Part shown: positions 1 to 10,048 of the stretch, in pieces
How the letters are laid out: every line of letters starts with the position of its first letter
How positions within the stretch are numbered: the first letter of the stretch is position 1
DNA from: Sphingobacterium faecium
GTDB taxonomy: Bacteria > Bacteroidota > Bacteroidia > Sphingobacteriales > Sphingobacteriaceae
DNA: 64,000 nucleotides
Assembly: GCF_003054045.1 (NCBI RefSeq)
Contig: NZ_QBKH01000003.1
Span: 558,001-622,000, forward strand
Direction: 5' to 3'
Program-made: the position numbers and the translations under genes
Notes under the pieces: generated by a model
Seen by the model: the letters and a program-made list of their open reading frames with translations, nothing else
What the model was told of the DNA's origin: nothing
Database searches by the model: none

Positions 1-53
1 AAGTATACTCCAATTGAGACATATATGGTAACTTCTGAAGATTTAAAAATAAA

Positions 54-503
54 TTATATCTTTTTTTCAAAGCAGATGCTACTCGTTATGTTTTCATATT
101 GACCATAATTTTGAATGATGATGAATGCATGCTTTTTATACAATCCAATTGCTTCAACCATCTGATCGCCCGTTTCTAAAATACATTTTTTATAACCCAA
201 TTCTTTTGCCCATTGTTGCAATTCTTGTAATATTCCGCTGGCAATTCCTTTTCCTCTATTTTCAATAGGTACAAACATCCGTTTGATTTCCATCATGCTT
301 TCTTCATATTCTTTTATTGCACCACAGCCTACAGGCTGTTTATCCATATAGGCAACCACAACATATCTAATCAAATCTAACTTGTTATACTGGGCAAAAA
401 AATCATTTTTATCACCATTTTTAAGGGCGAGATCTCTGTCTAATTGCTGGACTAATTTTTGAAAATCTTCATGATCTGAATTTGTTCTTATTAATGTATA
501 CAT
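54..503 (-). CDS. GNAT family N-acetyltransferase
   Basis: A 149-residue protein with the single-domain GNAT fold length. The acetyl-CoA pyrophosphate-binding motif is visible as ENRGKGIASGIL (RxxGxG/A), preceded by the acidic strand MEIKRMFV and followed by ILETG and the late GLYKKHAF helix typical of small-molecule acetyltransferases. No signal peptide or membrane segment, so cytoplasmic. It stands alone: the window edge lies downstream and a gene-poor stretch upstream. The acceptor substrate cannot be told from the sequence. The family assignment is firm; the biological role is open. Confidence 0.85.
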   Translation of the reverse strand: MYTLIRTNSDHEDFQKLVQQLDRDLALKNGDKNDFFAQYNKLDLIRYVVVAYMDKQPVGCGAIKEYEESMMEIKRMFVPIENRGKGIASGILQELQQWAKELGYKKCILETGDQMVEAIGLYKKHAFIIIQNYGQYENITSSICFEKKI

Positions 504-916
504 CTGTATTATTTATAATTTAAAAATTTTTTATCATGGCTATGCAATTCCTAACACACACCCTTTTTTAGCCGTAAAGCCCATTCTTATTAGTGGGTTC
601 ATCATCATGTTGATTTTTACGTCTGGAGATGAATATAGAACGTTGTTTAAAGATAATAAATATTAGAAATTTAATCATAATGACAATGTTACACCGTAAA
701 ATATAGACGATAGGAGACCCGTAGATATTTGTAGTTTAGGGAGGACTTATTTTGGATAGTCAATCATCAACGTGAATAATAACAAAATTTTGGCTTTATG
801 TTTGCCTAAACATGTTGTGATTGGTTAAGTATTAACTCCATCGCAGCAAAATATAATGCCAAATAGATCTATCCTATGGTGGATGGATTGAATTATTTTA
901 TTCCCTTGATTGAAGT
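504..916. other. Gene-poor intergenic stretch
   Basis: About 410 bases between the divergent GNAT gene and the next exported protein. I see no convincing ORF, RNA gene or strong hairpin terminator. It presumably holds promoters for both flanking genes, but no full TTTG/TAnnTTTG pair stood out. Confidence 0.4.
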
Positions 917-1696
917 ATGATGAAAAATTTTATTTTACTCGTGTTGATAGCTCTGACAGTGCCACTTTATGGTCAAAATATGAATCTGTTGGAAAAAAAA
1001 TTAAATGAACTGAGTGAGCAGAGAACAAAGTGGAGCGATAGTCATGATGATAAGGCATATGACTCACTCGTGTATTATAATCAGGAATTGGAGAAATTTA
1101 TTCTTGATTTTACCTCAAATAATAGCAAAACACTTCAATATCCGTTTAAAAATATCAGAGACAATATTGATATCGTGACTTCTAAGGATGGCTTATTTAG
1201 GATATATACATGGAATACCTTGGAAGGTGGCACCATGCAGTTTTTTCAGAATGTGTATCAATATAGTCATAATGGGAAAGTATATGCCCAATTAGATCGC
1301 ACACCTAAAAATAATGATGGTTATGATTATTATGATATTAACGATGTTAGGGTTGGGGATAAATATTATTATATGACCAGTAGAGTAAGTCGTGGTAGCA
1401 GCGCACTGTTCTATTATCAAGCTAAGATTTTTTCAATTGAAAATGGAAAATTGAATCCTGATGAGAAGTTGATTAAAACAAAAACTGGAATTAATAATAC
1501 ATTAGGTTATGAAGTGGACTTATCGAGTTTATCTAATAGGAATAGATTGGATAATTTGAAATCGAGTGATTATAAGTTGACATTTGATAGCAAAAGTAAA
1601 ACAATTATACTTCCGTTGATTCAAGCTGATGGATATATTACTAAACGTAAAATTAAATATCAGCTTAAAACAAATTATTTTGAAAAAGTTGATTAA
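917..1696 (+). CDS. Exported protein of unknown function
   Basis: 259 residues. The N-terminus is a clear Sec signal peptide (a basic MMKN, a hydrophobic stretch, cleavage after LYGQ). The mature part opens with a charged helical region and continues with alternating aromatic, charged strands (for example YDYYDINDV and YYYMTSRVSRGSS). This suggests a beta-rich periplasmic or surface protein. I recognise no catalytic motif or named family. The next gene (starting about 100 bases on) is also an exported unknown, so the two may be co-transcribed. Function not assigned. Confidence 0.6.
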   Translation: MMKNFILLVLIALTVPLYGQNMNLLEKKLNELSEQRTKWSDSHDDKAYDSLVYYNQELEKFILDFTSNNSKTLQYPFKNIRDNIDIVTSKDGLFRIYTWNTLEGGTMQFFQNVYQYSHNGKVYAQLDRTPKNNDGYDYYDINDVRVGDKYYYMTSRVSRGSSALFYYQAKIFSIENGKLNPDEKLIKTKTGINNTLGYEVDLSSLSNRNRLDNLKSSDYKLTFDSKSKTIILPLIQADGYITKRKIKYQLKTNYFEKVD

Positions 1697-1798
1697 TGAG
1701 AACAAAAGCCACTTAGTACAGAAAAAGGTCATGTTCCGATAATTTTTTAAAAACTGAATAGTTATTACAATTGTTAAACCCATCATAAACAATTCAAT

Positions 1799-2302
1799 AT
1801 GAAATACAAAATAGTTCTAATTTGCTTACTTCTTGTGAGCTTTTCCGTGACAATGGCTCAGGAAAAATCTTTCGTCATTAATAAGGACATGAATACTTTA
1901 ATCAGCAGAGTAGGGGATTTTCAAAATCTGGTTGCACCTGATGGAATGTCTGATGCAGCTAAAGGTGATGATAATTTTATAACTAGTGTCACTATTGATC
2001 AAGAGCAATATGCCGTTGCTATTGAAAAGAATTATATGGCTGTTAGTTACAAAAAACCTATGGATGCGGTGATGATAGCGTCTACTTGGGATATAACCTT
2101 GACTAAACTATCTGATGGGAAAACAAAGGTGACAGTTTTACTGACTAAAGTTGTACCCCATGGAGAAGGGAAAGAAAATGTTGATCTAAAAAAAACAGTT
2201 TCTAGTGGAAAATTGGAAAAAGAACTAGAAGATTTTCTGAAGAAAGAGGAAGAGCAATCTGAGGATTCGGGTATAGAAATTAATGAGTCTGCAAGAGTTT
2301 AA
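1799..2302 (+). CDS. Small exported protein of unknown function
   Basis: 167 residues with a signal peptide ending at TMAQ. The mature domain has alternating strands (ITSVTIDQEQYAVAI, TWDITLTKLSDGKTKVTVLL) that could form a START/SRPBCC-like beta sheet, but this is only a shape argument. It ends in a strongly charged Lys/Glu tail (KLEKELEDFLKKEEEQ). A good hairpin terminator follows directly, so this is the last gene of its unit. No family recognised. Confidence 0.6.
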   Translation: MKYKIVLICLLLVSFSVTMAQEKSFVINKDMNTLISRVGDFQNLVAPDGMSDAAKGDDNFITSVTIDQEQYAVAIEKNYMAVSYKKPMDAVMIASTWDITLTKLSDGKTKVTVLLTKVVPHGEGKENVDLKKTVSSGKLEKELEDFLKKEEEQSEDSGIEINESARV

Positions 2303-2312
2303 AAATAATTAA

Positions 2313-2347
2313 ATCAAGCGCATACTATTTGCGCTTGATTTTTTTTA
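2313..2347 (+). terminator. Rho-independent terminator
   Basis: A 10-bp perfect stem (ATCAAGCGCA / TGCGCTTGAT) around a 7-base loop, followed by a run of T. It begins about 10 bases after the stop codon of the exported protein gene. Confidence 0.85.
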
Positions 2348-3049
2348 TAAAGCCGAATTTATTGTAGCATTCACTTGTTTTTTATACTATCTTGTCGCAA
2401 CAATAATCAATTTCAATTTGAATTAAGCTTACACTATCAAAATAATTTAGAAAATATAGATCTATTTTTGTTTGTAATAGTTATTGAGATTTATTGAAGC
2501 GCACTAAATATTTTCCACTTAAATGGTTGGGCCTTTATCTATTCGCTCGCTTGTTTGGTTTTAGATCAGACGATATCCTCTTCATTTTTTTCTTTTAGCA
2601 ATGTACTCCTTATATCTACTGCAGATATATTTTTCATTTTTTTCGTCCTGCGACTTTTTCATTTATTTTGAATTTATATTTTTGTCAATATGTTAATTAC
2701 TTATTAATAAGCAATGACTTAGGTGCCTGATATTTATATATATTTTAACCTTATTTATAATCTTTATCGATATAGGTTGATGAGATAAAGATTGCTAGGT
2801 TAAGTCAGATGATAAATTCTCTTTGATCTGTGATAAGAAATCCTGATGAATACCCACAATTTTTTGATCGAAAGTCAGTTGAATTGTTTTTCGCAATTAG
2901 ATTAGTAATTGTACATTAAAGGTTATTTTGACTATAGATTGATTCCAGTCATCAACAGTATTCTCCCTGTAATCAAGTCATAATAAGCTTTGGTCAAAGT
3001 AATTTGATTAGCGTATGAGTTGCTCACATCTTTGCTGAAAAAGATCAAC
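2348..3049. other. Long AT-rich intergenic stretch
   Basis: About 700 bases without a supportable gene. A TAnnTTTG match (TATTTTTG, 2463-2470) occurs but is about 600 bases from the next start, so I do not call it a promoter. No RNA family was recognised. Confidence 0.4.
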
Positions 3050-3820
3050 ATGTTAAAATTTAAACAATACCTATTGCTACTTTTCATCTATATTGTCAAT
3101 TCTTCTACATTCGCATGTTCACTTGATTCGCTACTGTTGTATTCTAAGTTACCAAGAGTAGAAAAGCCAACGCATTTTACCACACCTATCGTGATATCGG
3201 GAAGCCTAATTGGTTATGGTTTAGTTTCTCTTGGAGTTCCGGCCTTAAAGAGGTTGGACATACAGGCAAAAGAAATTGCCAATAGTGTATACACAGGAAG
3301 AACATATGTAGATGATTTTATTCAGTATACACCTTCCTTAGCTGTTTTTGCATTGGAACTGACCGGTCTAAAAGCAAAACATAGTATTTCTCAGCGGATG
3401 AAAGCAATGGCTACAGCTGCGACCATCACCGCAATAACTACCCAAGCACTTAAAAAAACTACTCATATTTGGAGACCTGACCATTCAAACGACAAATCTT
3501 TTCCCTCTGGTCATACCGCAACCGCTTTTGTAGGGGCACATATGCTTTTTAAGGAATATAAAGATCAAAATATATGGATCGCTTCGTCGGGGTATCTAGT
3601 AGCCGCTAGCACTGGGATATTCCGCATGTTGAATAACAAACATTGGTTTAGCGATGTCTTAGCAGGAGCGGGCATTGGGATTCTATCAACAGAACTGGCT
3701 TACTCTATTACACCTAAACTTAAAAAAATGTTTTATTCTGAAGGAAAAAGAAACCAGAAAATGATCTGGACCGACCTTACCGGTGACTATCCGATGCTCA
3801 GAGCATCTATCTATTTTTAG
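3050..3820 (+). CDS. PAP2-family membrane-associated phosphatase
   Basis: 256 residues from the ATG at 3050. An upstream in-frame TTG at 3020 is open, but the ATG gives a clean signal sequence (MLKFKQYLLLLFIYIV...). The three PAP2 signature motifs are present in order: KTTHIWRP, then PSGH, then R-x5-H-x3-D in FRMLNNKHWFSD. This fixes it as an acid phosphatase/phosphatidic-acid phosphatase fold, acting on a lipid or polyprenyl phosphate in the envelope; the precise substrate is not readable. It runs convergent with the LytTR regulator, with only three bases between the two stop codons and no terminator, so transcripts may overlap. Confidence 0.85.
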   Translation: MLKFKQYLLLLFIYIVNSSTFACSLDSLLLYSKLPRVEKPTHFTTPIVISGSLIGYGLVSLGVPALKRLDIQAKEIANSVYTGRTYVDDFIQYTPSLAVFALELTGLKAKHSISQRMKAMATAATITAITTQALKKTTHIWRPDHSNDKSFPSGHTATAFVGAHMLFKEYKDQNIWIASSGYLVAASTGIFRMLNNKHWFSDVLAGAGIGILSTELAYSITPKLKKMFYSEGKRNQKMIWTDLTGDYPMLRASIYF

Positions 3821-3823
3821 GAA

Positions 3824-4528
3824 TTAAAGATGCACGATTGTTTTAAAGAAATCTTCGCGACGGTGCTTAGATAATGGCAGTTCATGCTCTAAAATAAAAA
3901 TACGGTTTCCTTTAATACTATTGATGTAAGTAGTGTTGATTAAATAGGATTTGTGTATCCTATAAAACAATTCCTTATTCAATTTATCACTAATAGAAGA
4001 CATAGTCTGATGCGCAATATAAGTTTTTTCAACCGTATAGATTTTTACATAATTCTGCATAGACTCCACGAATAGAATATCGCAGATATTAATTTTTAAA
4101 TGTGCATCAGCGTGCTTGATATAAAGAACATTGATTGGAGATTCTACCATTGAAGAATAACTTTTTCGCAGATGTGCTTTTTCAACAGCAGCAACTAGCC
4201 TCGGCATTGAAATGGGTTTTAGCAAATAGTCTACTACATTTAAACGATAACTATCCATCGCATACTCTGAATAGGCTGTTGTTAAAATCGTCATTGGTGG
4301 CATAATGATACTTTCGAGCCAATCCAACCCAGATATATCAGGCATATTTATATCTAAGAAGAGCAGATCGATCTGATTTTCCTTCAATTTTTGATTTGCT
4401 TCGAGTGCTGAGTAGCAGACATCAGCAATAGAGATATCAGCTAATTTACTTAGGTAAAATTTAATGCCCTCTACTGCCAGCGGCTCATCATCAACAATGA
4501 GACAGGATAATATCCTTTTATTTGTCAT
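3824..4528 (-). CDS. LytTR-family DNA-binding response regulator
   Basis: 234 residues. Residues about 8-125 are a receiver domain: paired acidic residues in IVDDEP, the phospho-acceptor Asp in LLFLDINMPD, Thr in TILTTAYSEYA and Lys in DYLLKP. Residues about 140-234 are a LytTR DNA-binding domain (FVESMQNYVKIYT, FYRIHKSYLIN, LSKHRREDF). It lies 15 bases downstream of the histidine kinase gene in the same direction, so the two form a two-component pair. The signal and target genes are unknown. Its 3' end nearly abuts the convergent PAP2 gene. Confidence 0.92.
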   Translation of the reverse strand: MTNKRILSCLIVDDEPLAVEGIKFYLSKLADISIADVCYSALEANQKLKENQIDLLFLDINMPDISGLDWLESIIMPPMTILTTAYSEYAMDSYRLNVVDYLLKPISMPRLVAAVEKAHLRKSYSSMVESPINVLYIKHADAHLKINICDILFVESMQNYVKIYTVEKTYIAHQTMSSISDKLNKELFYRIHKSYLINTTYINSIKGNRIFILEHELPLSKHRREDFFKTIVHL

Positions 4529-4543
4529 TTTTACTATTTCTAT

Positions 4544-5593
4544 TTAAAGCTGAATGATCAATTCGGTTATATATTCTGTTTCATTTTGTTGTGTCTTGAG
4601 CAAATGTCGATCTGGATAGATCAATTCAAGTCGTTTTCGAAGATTATATAACCCCAATCCGGATTCAATTCTATTTTTCGGCAGAATGGTTGCTGTAGAA
4701 ATTGAGTTTGCGACAACGAAGTGAATTTTAGTTTTTTCCTGCCACATTTTTACAGTTACAAACCCCAGATTCGATGTTGATTTGGACACATGTTTAAATG
4801 CATTTTCCAACAGGGTAAAAAAAAGAAAAGGTGATATCTTCGTTTGTGGATCTCTGATCTCCCAAGAACAGTCTATAGACAATCTATTATCCCATCGGAT
4901 ACCTTCAATCGTAATAAAGTCTTTCAGGAAGGATATCTCAACCATTAAGCTTGTTAAATCCTTATTTCCTTCATAAAGTTGATAACGTAACATATCAGCA
5001 TATTTTAATAATAATACGGAAGCTTTATCCTGATTTGTTTGCATTAAAATATGAATATGGTTTAGAATATTAAAAGTAAAATGAGGATTAATTTGTGCTT
5101 GTAACGTTGCGATTTGACTTTCTAGAAGATTCTTTTGCAATAGATTGTTTTTTTCGGATAGCCGTGAATGATCATATAAAAATCTCAATCCACCAAATCC
5201 CATATTTAAAAGCAAAGCAATGGGGGTAAAGCTAGATATAGCAACAAATAATTCATCTGGAGCTCCATCTAAGCTTGGAGAAATAATCTTTTTCTGTTCT
5301 AAAAAATTTAAAAAGACATCACAATAATATAATGATGTAGCCTGAATCAACGAAATACCGACTAATATAACGATAAAGAGATAAATCTTGTTGCCCATGA
5401 TGATTGGGGGTAACAAGATATTACATAAGATGTATGTAGTTAATATTAGGATAAATAACTGTAGACCTAAAAAAATGATCTTGGAAAATGGATCATGCTG
5501 ATGATAGTCACTCACTACCCAAATTACAGCAACAATAATTAACCAGAGTAAAAAAAACAAAATATTAAACTGTTTGCCCTGTACCAATTTCAT
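4544..5593 (-). CDS. LytS-type membrane sensor histidine kinase
   Basis: 349 residues. The first ~150 residues contain four hydrophobic segments without a recognisable periplasmic sensor domain. The His_kinase (LytS/YehU) motif follows: LQAQINPHFTFNILNHI, carrying the phospho-accepting His. The C-terminal HATPase region shows the N-box (FFTLLENAFKH) and a glycine-rich GLGLYNLRKRLEL. This architecture is standard for Bacteroidota LytS kinases paired with LytTR regulators. It is the first gene of the two-gene unit. Confidence 0.92.
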   Translation of the reverse strand: MKLVQGKQFNILFFLLWLIIVAVIWVVSDYHQHDPFSKIIFLGLQLFILILTTYILCNILLPPIIMGNKIYLFIVILVGISLIQATSLYYCDVFLNFLEQKKIISPSLDGAPDELFVAISSFTPIALLLNMGFGGLRFLYDHSRLSEKNNLLQKNLLESQIATLQAQINPHFTFNILNHIHILMQTNQDKASVLLLKYADMLRYQLYEGNKDLTSLMVEISFLKDFITIEGIRWDNRLSIDCSWEIRDPQTKISPFLFFTLLENAFKHVSKSTSNLGFVTVKMWQEKTKIHFVVANSISTATILPKNRIESGLGLYNLRKRLELIYPDRHLLKTQQNETEYITELIIQL

Positions 5594-6037
5594 AACGTAA
5601 AGTTATAAAATCCTACCAAGTAAACGTAGTGGAATCTGTATCGTTTTTAGGATCTAAACAAATAGGTAACTTTAATAATTTGTGAAATTTTTATAAATCC
5701 AAGCTATCTTTATAAAATACCGACGATTCAGTTTTTCACTTTCATTTTCACACAGAAATCATGATTAAACTAAAACTCAATTCTTATTGTAAACTGATTT
5801 TTACTAATTAATCTAACGTAAATTTAGTTTTTATAATTTTTAATTGATATTTTAAATAGCAGGTACTATGGATGATTAAATAGACGCTGTTATGAACGAT
5901 TTAAAATCATAGTAGATATATCTTAAATAATGTTACTTTATACAGATTATTTGATAAAGGGAATCGTATTTGAAAACTAAATGTATTATAATACGTATTT
6001 AACATTAAGTATCGCTTCATTTTTATTTAAAATATAT
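5594..6037. other. Divergent promoter region
   Basis: About 440 AT-rich bases between the kinase gene and the flavin monooxygenase. It must hold the two divergent promoters, but no full consensus pair or operator-like palindrome was found. Confidence 0.4.
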
Positions 6038-7231
6038 ATGGAAAAAAGAACTGTTCTTGTATCAGGAGCCAGTATTGCTGGTCCAACTCTTGCATTTTGG
6101 TTGTCTCGATTTGGTTTTGAAGTGACTGTAGTAGAGCGCGCTCCAGAATTGAGATTAGGTGGACAAAATATAGATGTTAGAGATGAAGCACAGAAAGTCG
6201 TACAACTCATGGGGTTGGAAGATAAAATCCGAGCCGCTAATACTGGTGAGTTAGGTATTCGTTTTGTCGATGCCGCTCATCGTATTAAAGCCGAGTTTCC
6301 AAAAGCAAATTCAGATTTTGGAACGGCTGAATTAGAAATCCTCCGAGGGGATCTTGCTCAAATCCTCTATCATGCAACCCGGGAAAATGTAGGTTATATT
6401 TTTGATGACCAGATTACGGTGTTAGAAGATCAGGGAAATCAGGTTTTAGTTACCTTTAAAAATAATGCGCCGCGCATTTTTGACCTCGTGATCGCGGCAG
6501 ATGGAATCCGTTCTACGACACGTAAGTTGATGTTCGGAGATGAGCCACAGATTAAGTACATTGGCGTTTATTGTTCATATCTCACCATTCCTCGGATCGA
6601 GTCTGATGATGAATGGGCATATTGGTATAATGCACCTGGCTCGAGAGTATTAAACACAAGACCTGATAATGTGGGTACAACCCGAGCTTCCTTTTCTTTT
6701 CTTTCACCAGATAACGGCTATGAAAAATTAGATTTAGTAAAACAGAGAGAAATTTTGAAGGATAAATTTGCAGATGCCGGATGGCAAGCTCCACGTATTC
6801 TAAAAGCATTAGATCAAAGTAAAGATGTGTATTTTGATCGTATAAGTCAGGTAAAGGCTCCTCGATGGTCTAATGGAAGGTGCGCAATGGTTGGTGATGC
6901 GGCCTATTGCCCCACTCCAATGTCAGGAATGGGAGCAAGTCTATCCATTGTGGGCGCATATATATTGGCAGGTGAATTAGGACGACATAAAAATCATCAA
7001 GATGCTTTTGAAGCTTACGAAAAGTTGATGAGACCTTTTGTTGAAGATATTCAAAGCTTACCTCCAGGAGTGCCATGGGTAGCACATCCTAAGACAAAGT
7101 TGGGCATCACACTTTTTAATGCTGCCCTTGGAATAGCATCAAGCAGGTTGGTGAAAAAAATTTCAAAAATTTTTGGAGGTAATGCCAAAAAGGATCTAAA
7201 AGAGCGTGTTAAATTGCCTAATTATAAATAA
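6038..7231 (+). CDS. TetX-like FAD-dependent monooxygenase
   Basis: 397 residues from ATG 6038; an in-frame ATG at 5981 would add 19 residues before the nucleotide-binding fold and is unlikely. Three flavoprotein hydroxylase signatures are present: the dinucleotide-binding motif near the N-terminus (VSGASIAGPTLAFWLSRFG followed by E in VVER), the DG motif (LVIAADGIRSTTRK), and the GD motif (AMVGDAAYCPTPMSGMGAS). This is the p-hydroxybenzoate hydroxylase fold and most resembles the tetracycline-modifying TetX branch and its many uncharacterised relatives. It is a soluble NAD(P)H- and O2-dependent enzyme. Whether it acts on tetracyclines cannot be decided here. It stands as a single gene. Confidence 0.85.
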   Translation: MEKRTVLVSGASIAGPTLAFWLSRFGFEVTVVERAPELRLGGQNIDVRDEAQKVVQLMGLEDKIRAANTGELGIRFVDAAHRIKAEFPKANSDFGTAELEILRGDLAQILYHATRENVGYIFDDQITVLEDQGNQVLVTFKNNAPRIFDLVIAADGIRSTTRKLMFGDEPQIKYIGVYCSYLTIPRIESDDEWAYWYNAPGSRVLNTRPDNVGTTRASFSFLSPDNGYEKLDLVKQREILKDKFADAGWQAPRILKALDQSKDVYFDRISQVKAPRWSNGRCAMVGDAAYCPTPMSGMGASLSIVGAYILAGELGRHKNHQDAFEAYEKLMRPFVEDIQSLPPGVPWVAHPKTKLGITLFNAALGIASSRLVKKISKIFGGNAKKDLKERVKLPNYK

Positions 7232-7323
7232 ATAAGTTGTTAAGTTTTAATGGTTCAATCTTTCTTTGTTTCCATATTAATATTTGGATAATAAACAGAT
7301 ACTAAATTTAATTTTTTAAGTCA

Positions 7324-8043
7324 ATGCTTATATACTCTCCCAAATATCTGGTTTTAATTTTTGCCATGCTGGTATTGATCGTAAGTGAACTGAAAGGGCA
7401 GTTGATTAATAATAATGATATTGGGTATGTTGAAGATTACCAGAAATTGCCAAGAATAAATTTTGTAAAATCCAATGTTGTGGAATATGAACAATGCAAA
7501 TCACTAAATCAATTCGTAATACCTAAGATTAAGCAGAGCAAAACAAATTTCTATTTACAGACTAATACCGGTCAAATAAAATTTAAGAAAACACTACCGG
7601 ATAAAAAAGATTTTAATGGATATGAATTCCTTGGATACTATCCTCAGCTTAATATGTATGCGATCACAGAGAATATCATGTCTGATGAATTAAGTTTTGG
7701 TTCACTTGCATTAATCGATAGTCTAACAGGAAATTCGTATACGATTGTTTCCATAGGGGATGGGGCAGTTGAAACCCCTATCATATCTCCACGGGGCAAC
7801 TATTTAGTTTATTATTATAATTGGCTATATGATGGCAATAGTTGTTTTATTGGGTTATTGCAGATGAATAGAAATAAGACACATATTCTTGAAGAGCATC
7901 AAAGTTTCGAGAGTAAAAATTTTACGATTGAAGGAATCCGTTGGTTGGACAACGATACGTTTATAGTAAAAACTTTTCAATCAAAAGATATCGATGGTGT
8001 TCACTTTAAAAAAATCAATTATTATAGAGCCAGTTTAAATTGA
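7324..8043 (+). CDS. Exported protein of unknown function
   Basis: 239 residues. The hydrophobic N-terminus (YLVLIFAMLVLIVSELKGQ) reads as a signal peptide. Later segments (IDSLTGNSYTIVSIGDGA, TPIISPRGNYLVYYYNW) resemble blades of TolB/WD-like beta-propellers in which a strand is followed by SPxGxxLVY, but the protein is too short for a full propeller. No catalytic residues stand out. Family not recognised. Confidence 0.55.
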   Translation: MLIYSPKYLVLIFAMLVLIVSELKGQLINNNDIGYVEDYQKLPRINFVKSNVVEYEQCKSLNQFVIPKIKQSKTNFYLQTNTGQIKFKKTLPDKKDFNGYEFLGYYPQLNMYAITENIMSDELSFGSLALIDSLTGNSYTIVSIGDGAVETPIISPRGNYLVYYYNWLYDGNSCFIGLLQMNRNKTHILEEHQSFESKNFTIEGIRWLDNDTFIVKTFQSKDIDGVHFKKINYYRASLN

Positions 8044-8218
8044 TAATGGATCAAAGACATGTAATAGATCCGTTGGAATGTTACTATAAAATAAAGACGT
8101 AGTTCCCACATAAAAATGTATGTTAACATTTAAGCGTATTTTTTGTTAATAGAGTACTTATGGTAAATCAGAAGTTAACCGTTAAATTATAGATATATTG
8201 AATTATAAATATTTTATT

Positions 8219-10012
8219 ATGAGAATTAAGTTGGCCATTTTATTATTGTCCGTTTTGTTTTGTGCTCCGGTTTTTGGTCAGATCAAAAGTATTTATGAAA
8301 AAACAGTAGATTCTTTAAATCAAATCGGCCAACCAGAGAAGATTATTCCATATTTAGAGATAGAAGTTAAAAAGCAACCTAAAGAAGAAACGTTACTTCG
8401 ATTAACGGGATATCAATATTTGCAATTAAACAACTTAGAGCGTGGTGAGCATTATTACCGTCAAGCACTTATGGTCAATCCAGCATGTGCACGTTGTTAT
8501 CTCAATCTAGGTCTGATTTACGCTTTTAAAAATGATTTTAATCAAGCATTAAACTATTTAGATAAAGCTGTGGCTAATGATTCAAACGATGATATGATTT
8601 TATCAAATCGAGGAAGAATAAAGGATATGATCGGTGATAAGATTGGTGCTTTAGTAGATTATAATAAATCAATATCAATTGCTCCTGATCGCGCCAGTAA
8701 CTATGTGGAAAGAGGAAATTATCATTTAAATCATCAAGAAAAATCTAAAGCTTTGTTGGATTTTAATAAAGCGATCGAACTCGATTCTAAGCATTATAAG
8801 GCTTATTTTTTTAGAGGTAGATTGAAATTTGAAAATAACGACCTCTCTGCTGCATTGAAAGATATCAATCAAGCAATCTCCTTAGTTGCTCCTGATCCTC
8901 AATTATATAATTTTCGGGGTACTGTTTATAACCATTTGAAACAATTTGAAAATGCTTTGACAGATCTTAATACATCGATCCAACTTAATCCCAATGATGT
9001 TATCACATATTTAAATAGAGCCGAAATATATTATGCGCTAGAAGATTTGGATGCATCCTGTCAAGACTATACAACAGCAAAAGCATTAGCTCTGGAGCAA
9101 AAGTTAGAGGATGCTGAATTATACAAAAACATGGAGGAATCAATGTCGACCTTTTGTGATTCCAGCAAAGCCAGTTATTACTATCAGCGCGGGGTGGCTT
9201 TTTATAACTTACAACAATATGAAAAAGCGTTAAAAATTTACGATGCAGGATTACGGCAATTTCCTGATAACGCCATGATTTTATCTTTTAAAGGTAATGC
9301 CCACTTGGCTCTGAAAGATTTTACTAACGCTACTTTAAATTATGATATTGCTTTAATTAATAAGGCGAGCTTGATGCTTGAATTTAAAAATAATCCTCGC
9401 TTTATCAATGCAAGCCAACAAGAACTTCAATCCTATTACGATGCTTCTTTAGCGGATATTTATTATCACGACGCGGAAAGTAAAGTGAATATTGGAAAAT
9501 TGGATACCGCTTTAGTACGAATGAATGATGCCATTGCATTGATTCCAAATCTCAATGGATTTGCAAAAGAATTATATTTTAATAGAAGAGGCCATATCTA
9601 TTTGTTGCTAGGGCAATATAATCAAGCTTTGGTTGACTTCAACCAAAGTATCCAAATCAATGGAAAGTATGCTCTAGCTTACATAAATAGGGCCATAGCC
9701 AAGGTAAGCCTATCCGAAAAACCAACCCAGTCAGCTATTATTATCCGTACTAAACAGCCTAACCAACCTTTCAGGATGAATTGGACAATTAATTCAAAAA
9801 TACGTTCTGAAAAAGCAGATCTAAATCTTAAATCTGCTTTAGCAGATTGTAATAAGGCAATAGATCTAGACAAAAGCGATGGTTTTTCATATTATGTTAG
9901 GGGACAGATTAAACAGTTTTTAAATGATCCAACATGTTGCGCAGATCTTCTTAAAGCAAAAAAAATGGGTATTTTCGTAGAAGATGATTTGCTAGTTTCA
10001 TGTAATCAATAA
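8219..10012 (+). CDS. Exported tetratricopeptide-repeat protein
   Basis: 597 residues from the ATG at 8219, which opens a clean signal peptide (MRIKLAILLLSVLFC...VFGQ). An in-frame TTG at 8198 is also open but less likely. Almost the whole mature protein is TPR repeats, recognisable by recurring Y-x-x-A-L-x-D/x-x-x-x-A-I-x-L/x-P patterns such as ALDYNKSISIAPD-type, ALLDFNKAIELD, ALTDLNTSIQLNP and ALVDFNQSIQIN. A non-repeat insert near residues 500-540 interrupts the array. It is likely a periplasmic or outer-membrane scaffold; the partner is unknown. The next exported gene starts 36 bases on and is probably co-transcribed. Confidence 0.85.
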   Translation: MRIKLAILLLSVLFCAPVFGQIKSIYEKTVDSLNQIGQPEKIIPYLEIEVKKQPKEETLLRLTGYQYLQLNNLERGEHYYRQALMVNPACARCYLNLGLIYAFKNDFNQALNYLDKAVANDSNDDMILSNRGRIKDMIGDKIGALVDYNKSISIAPDRASNYVERGNYHLNHQEKSKALLDFNKAIELDSKHYKAYFFRGRLKFENNDLSAALKDINQAISLVAPDPQLYNFRGTVYNHLKQFENALTDLNTSIQLNPNDVITYLNRAEIYYALEDLDASCQDYTTAKALALEQKLEDAELYKNMEESMSTFCDSSKASYYYQRGVAFYNLQQYEKALKIYDAGLRQFPDNAMILSFKGNAHLALKDFTNATLNYDIALINKASLMLEFKNNPRFINASQQELQSYYDASLADIYYHDAESKVNIGKLDTALVRMNDAIALIPNLNGFAKELYFNRRGHIYLLLGQYNQALVDFNQSIQINGKYALAYINRAIAKVSLSEKPTQSAIIIRTKQPNQPFRMNWTINSKIRSEKADLNLKSALADCNKAIDLDKSDGFSYYVRGQIKQFLNDPTCCADLLKAKKMGIFVEDDLLVSCNQ

Positions 10013-10048
10013 TTCTAAATTAAAATAGTATAACCTAATCGTTAAATA

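Noticed and set aside
1529..1792. Open frame on the minus strand inside an exported-protein gene
   Set aside because: Low-complexity, Phe/Ile-rich translation overlapping a clear coding frame; typical shadow of AT-rich DNA.
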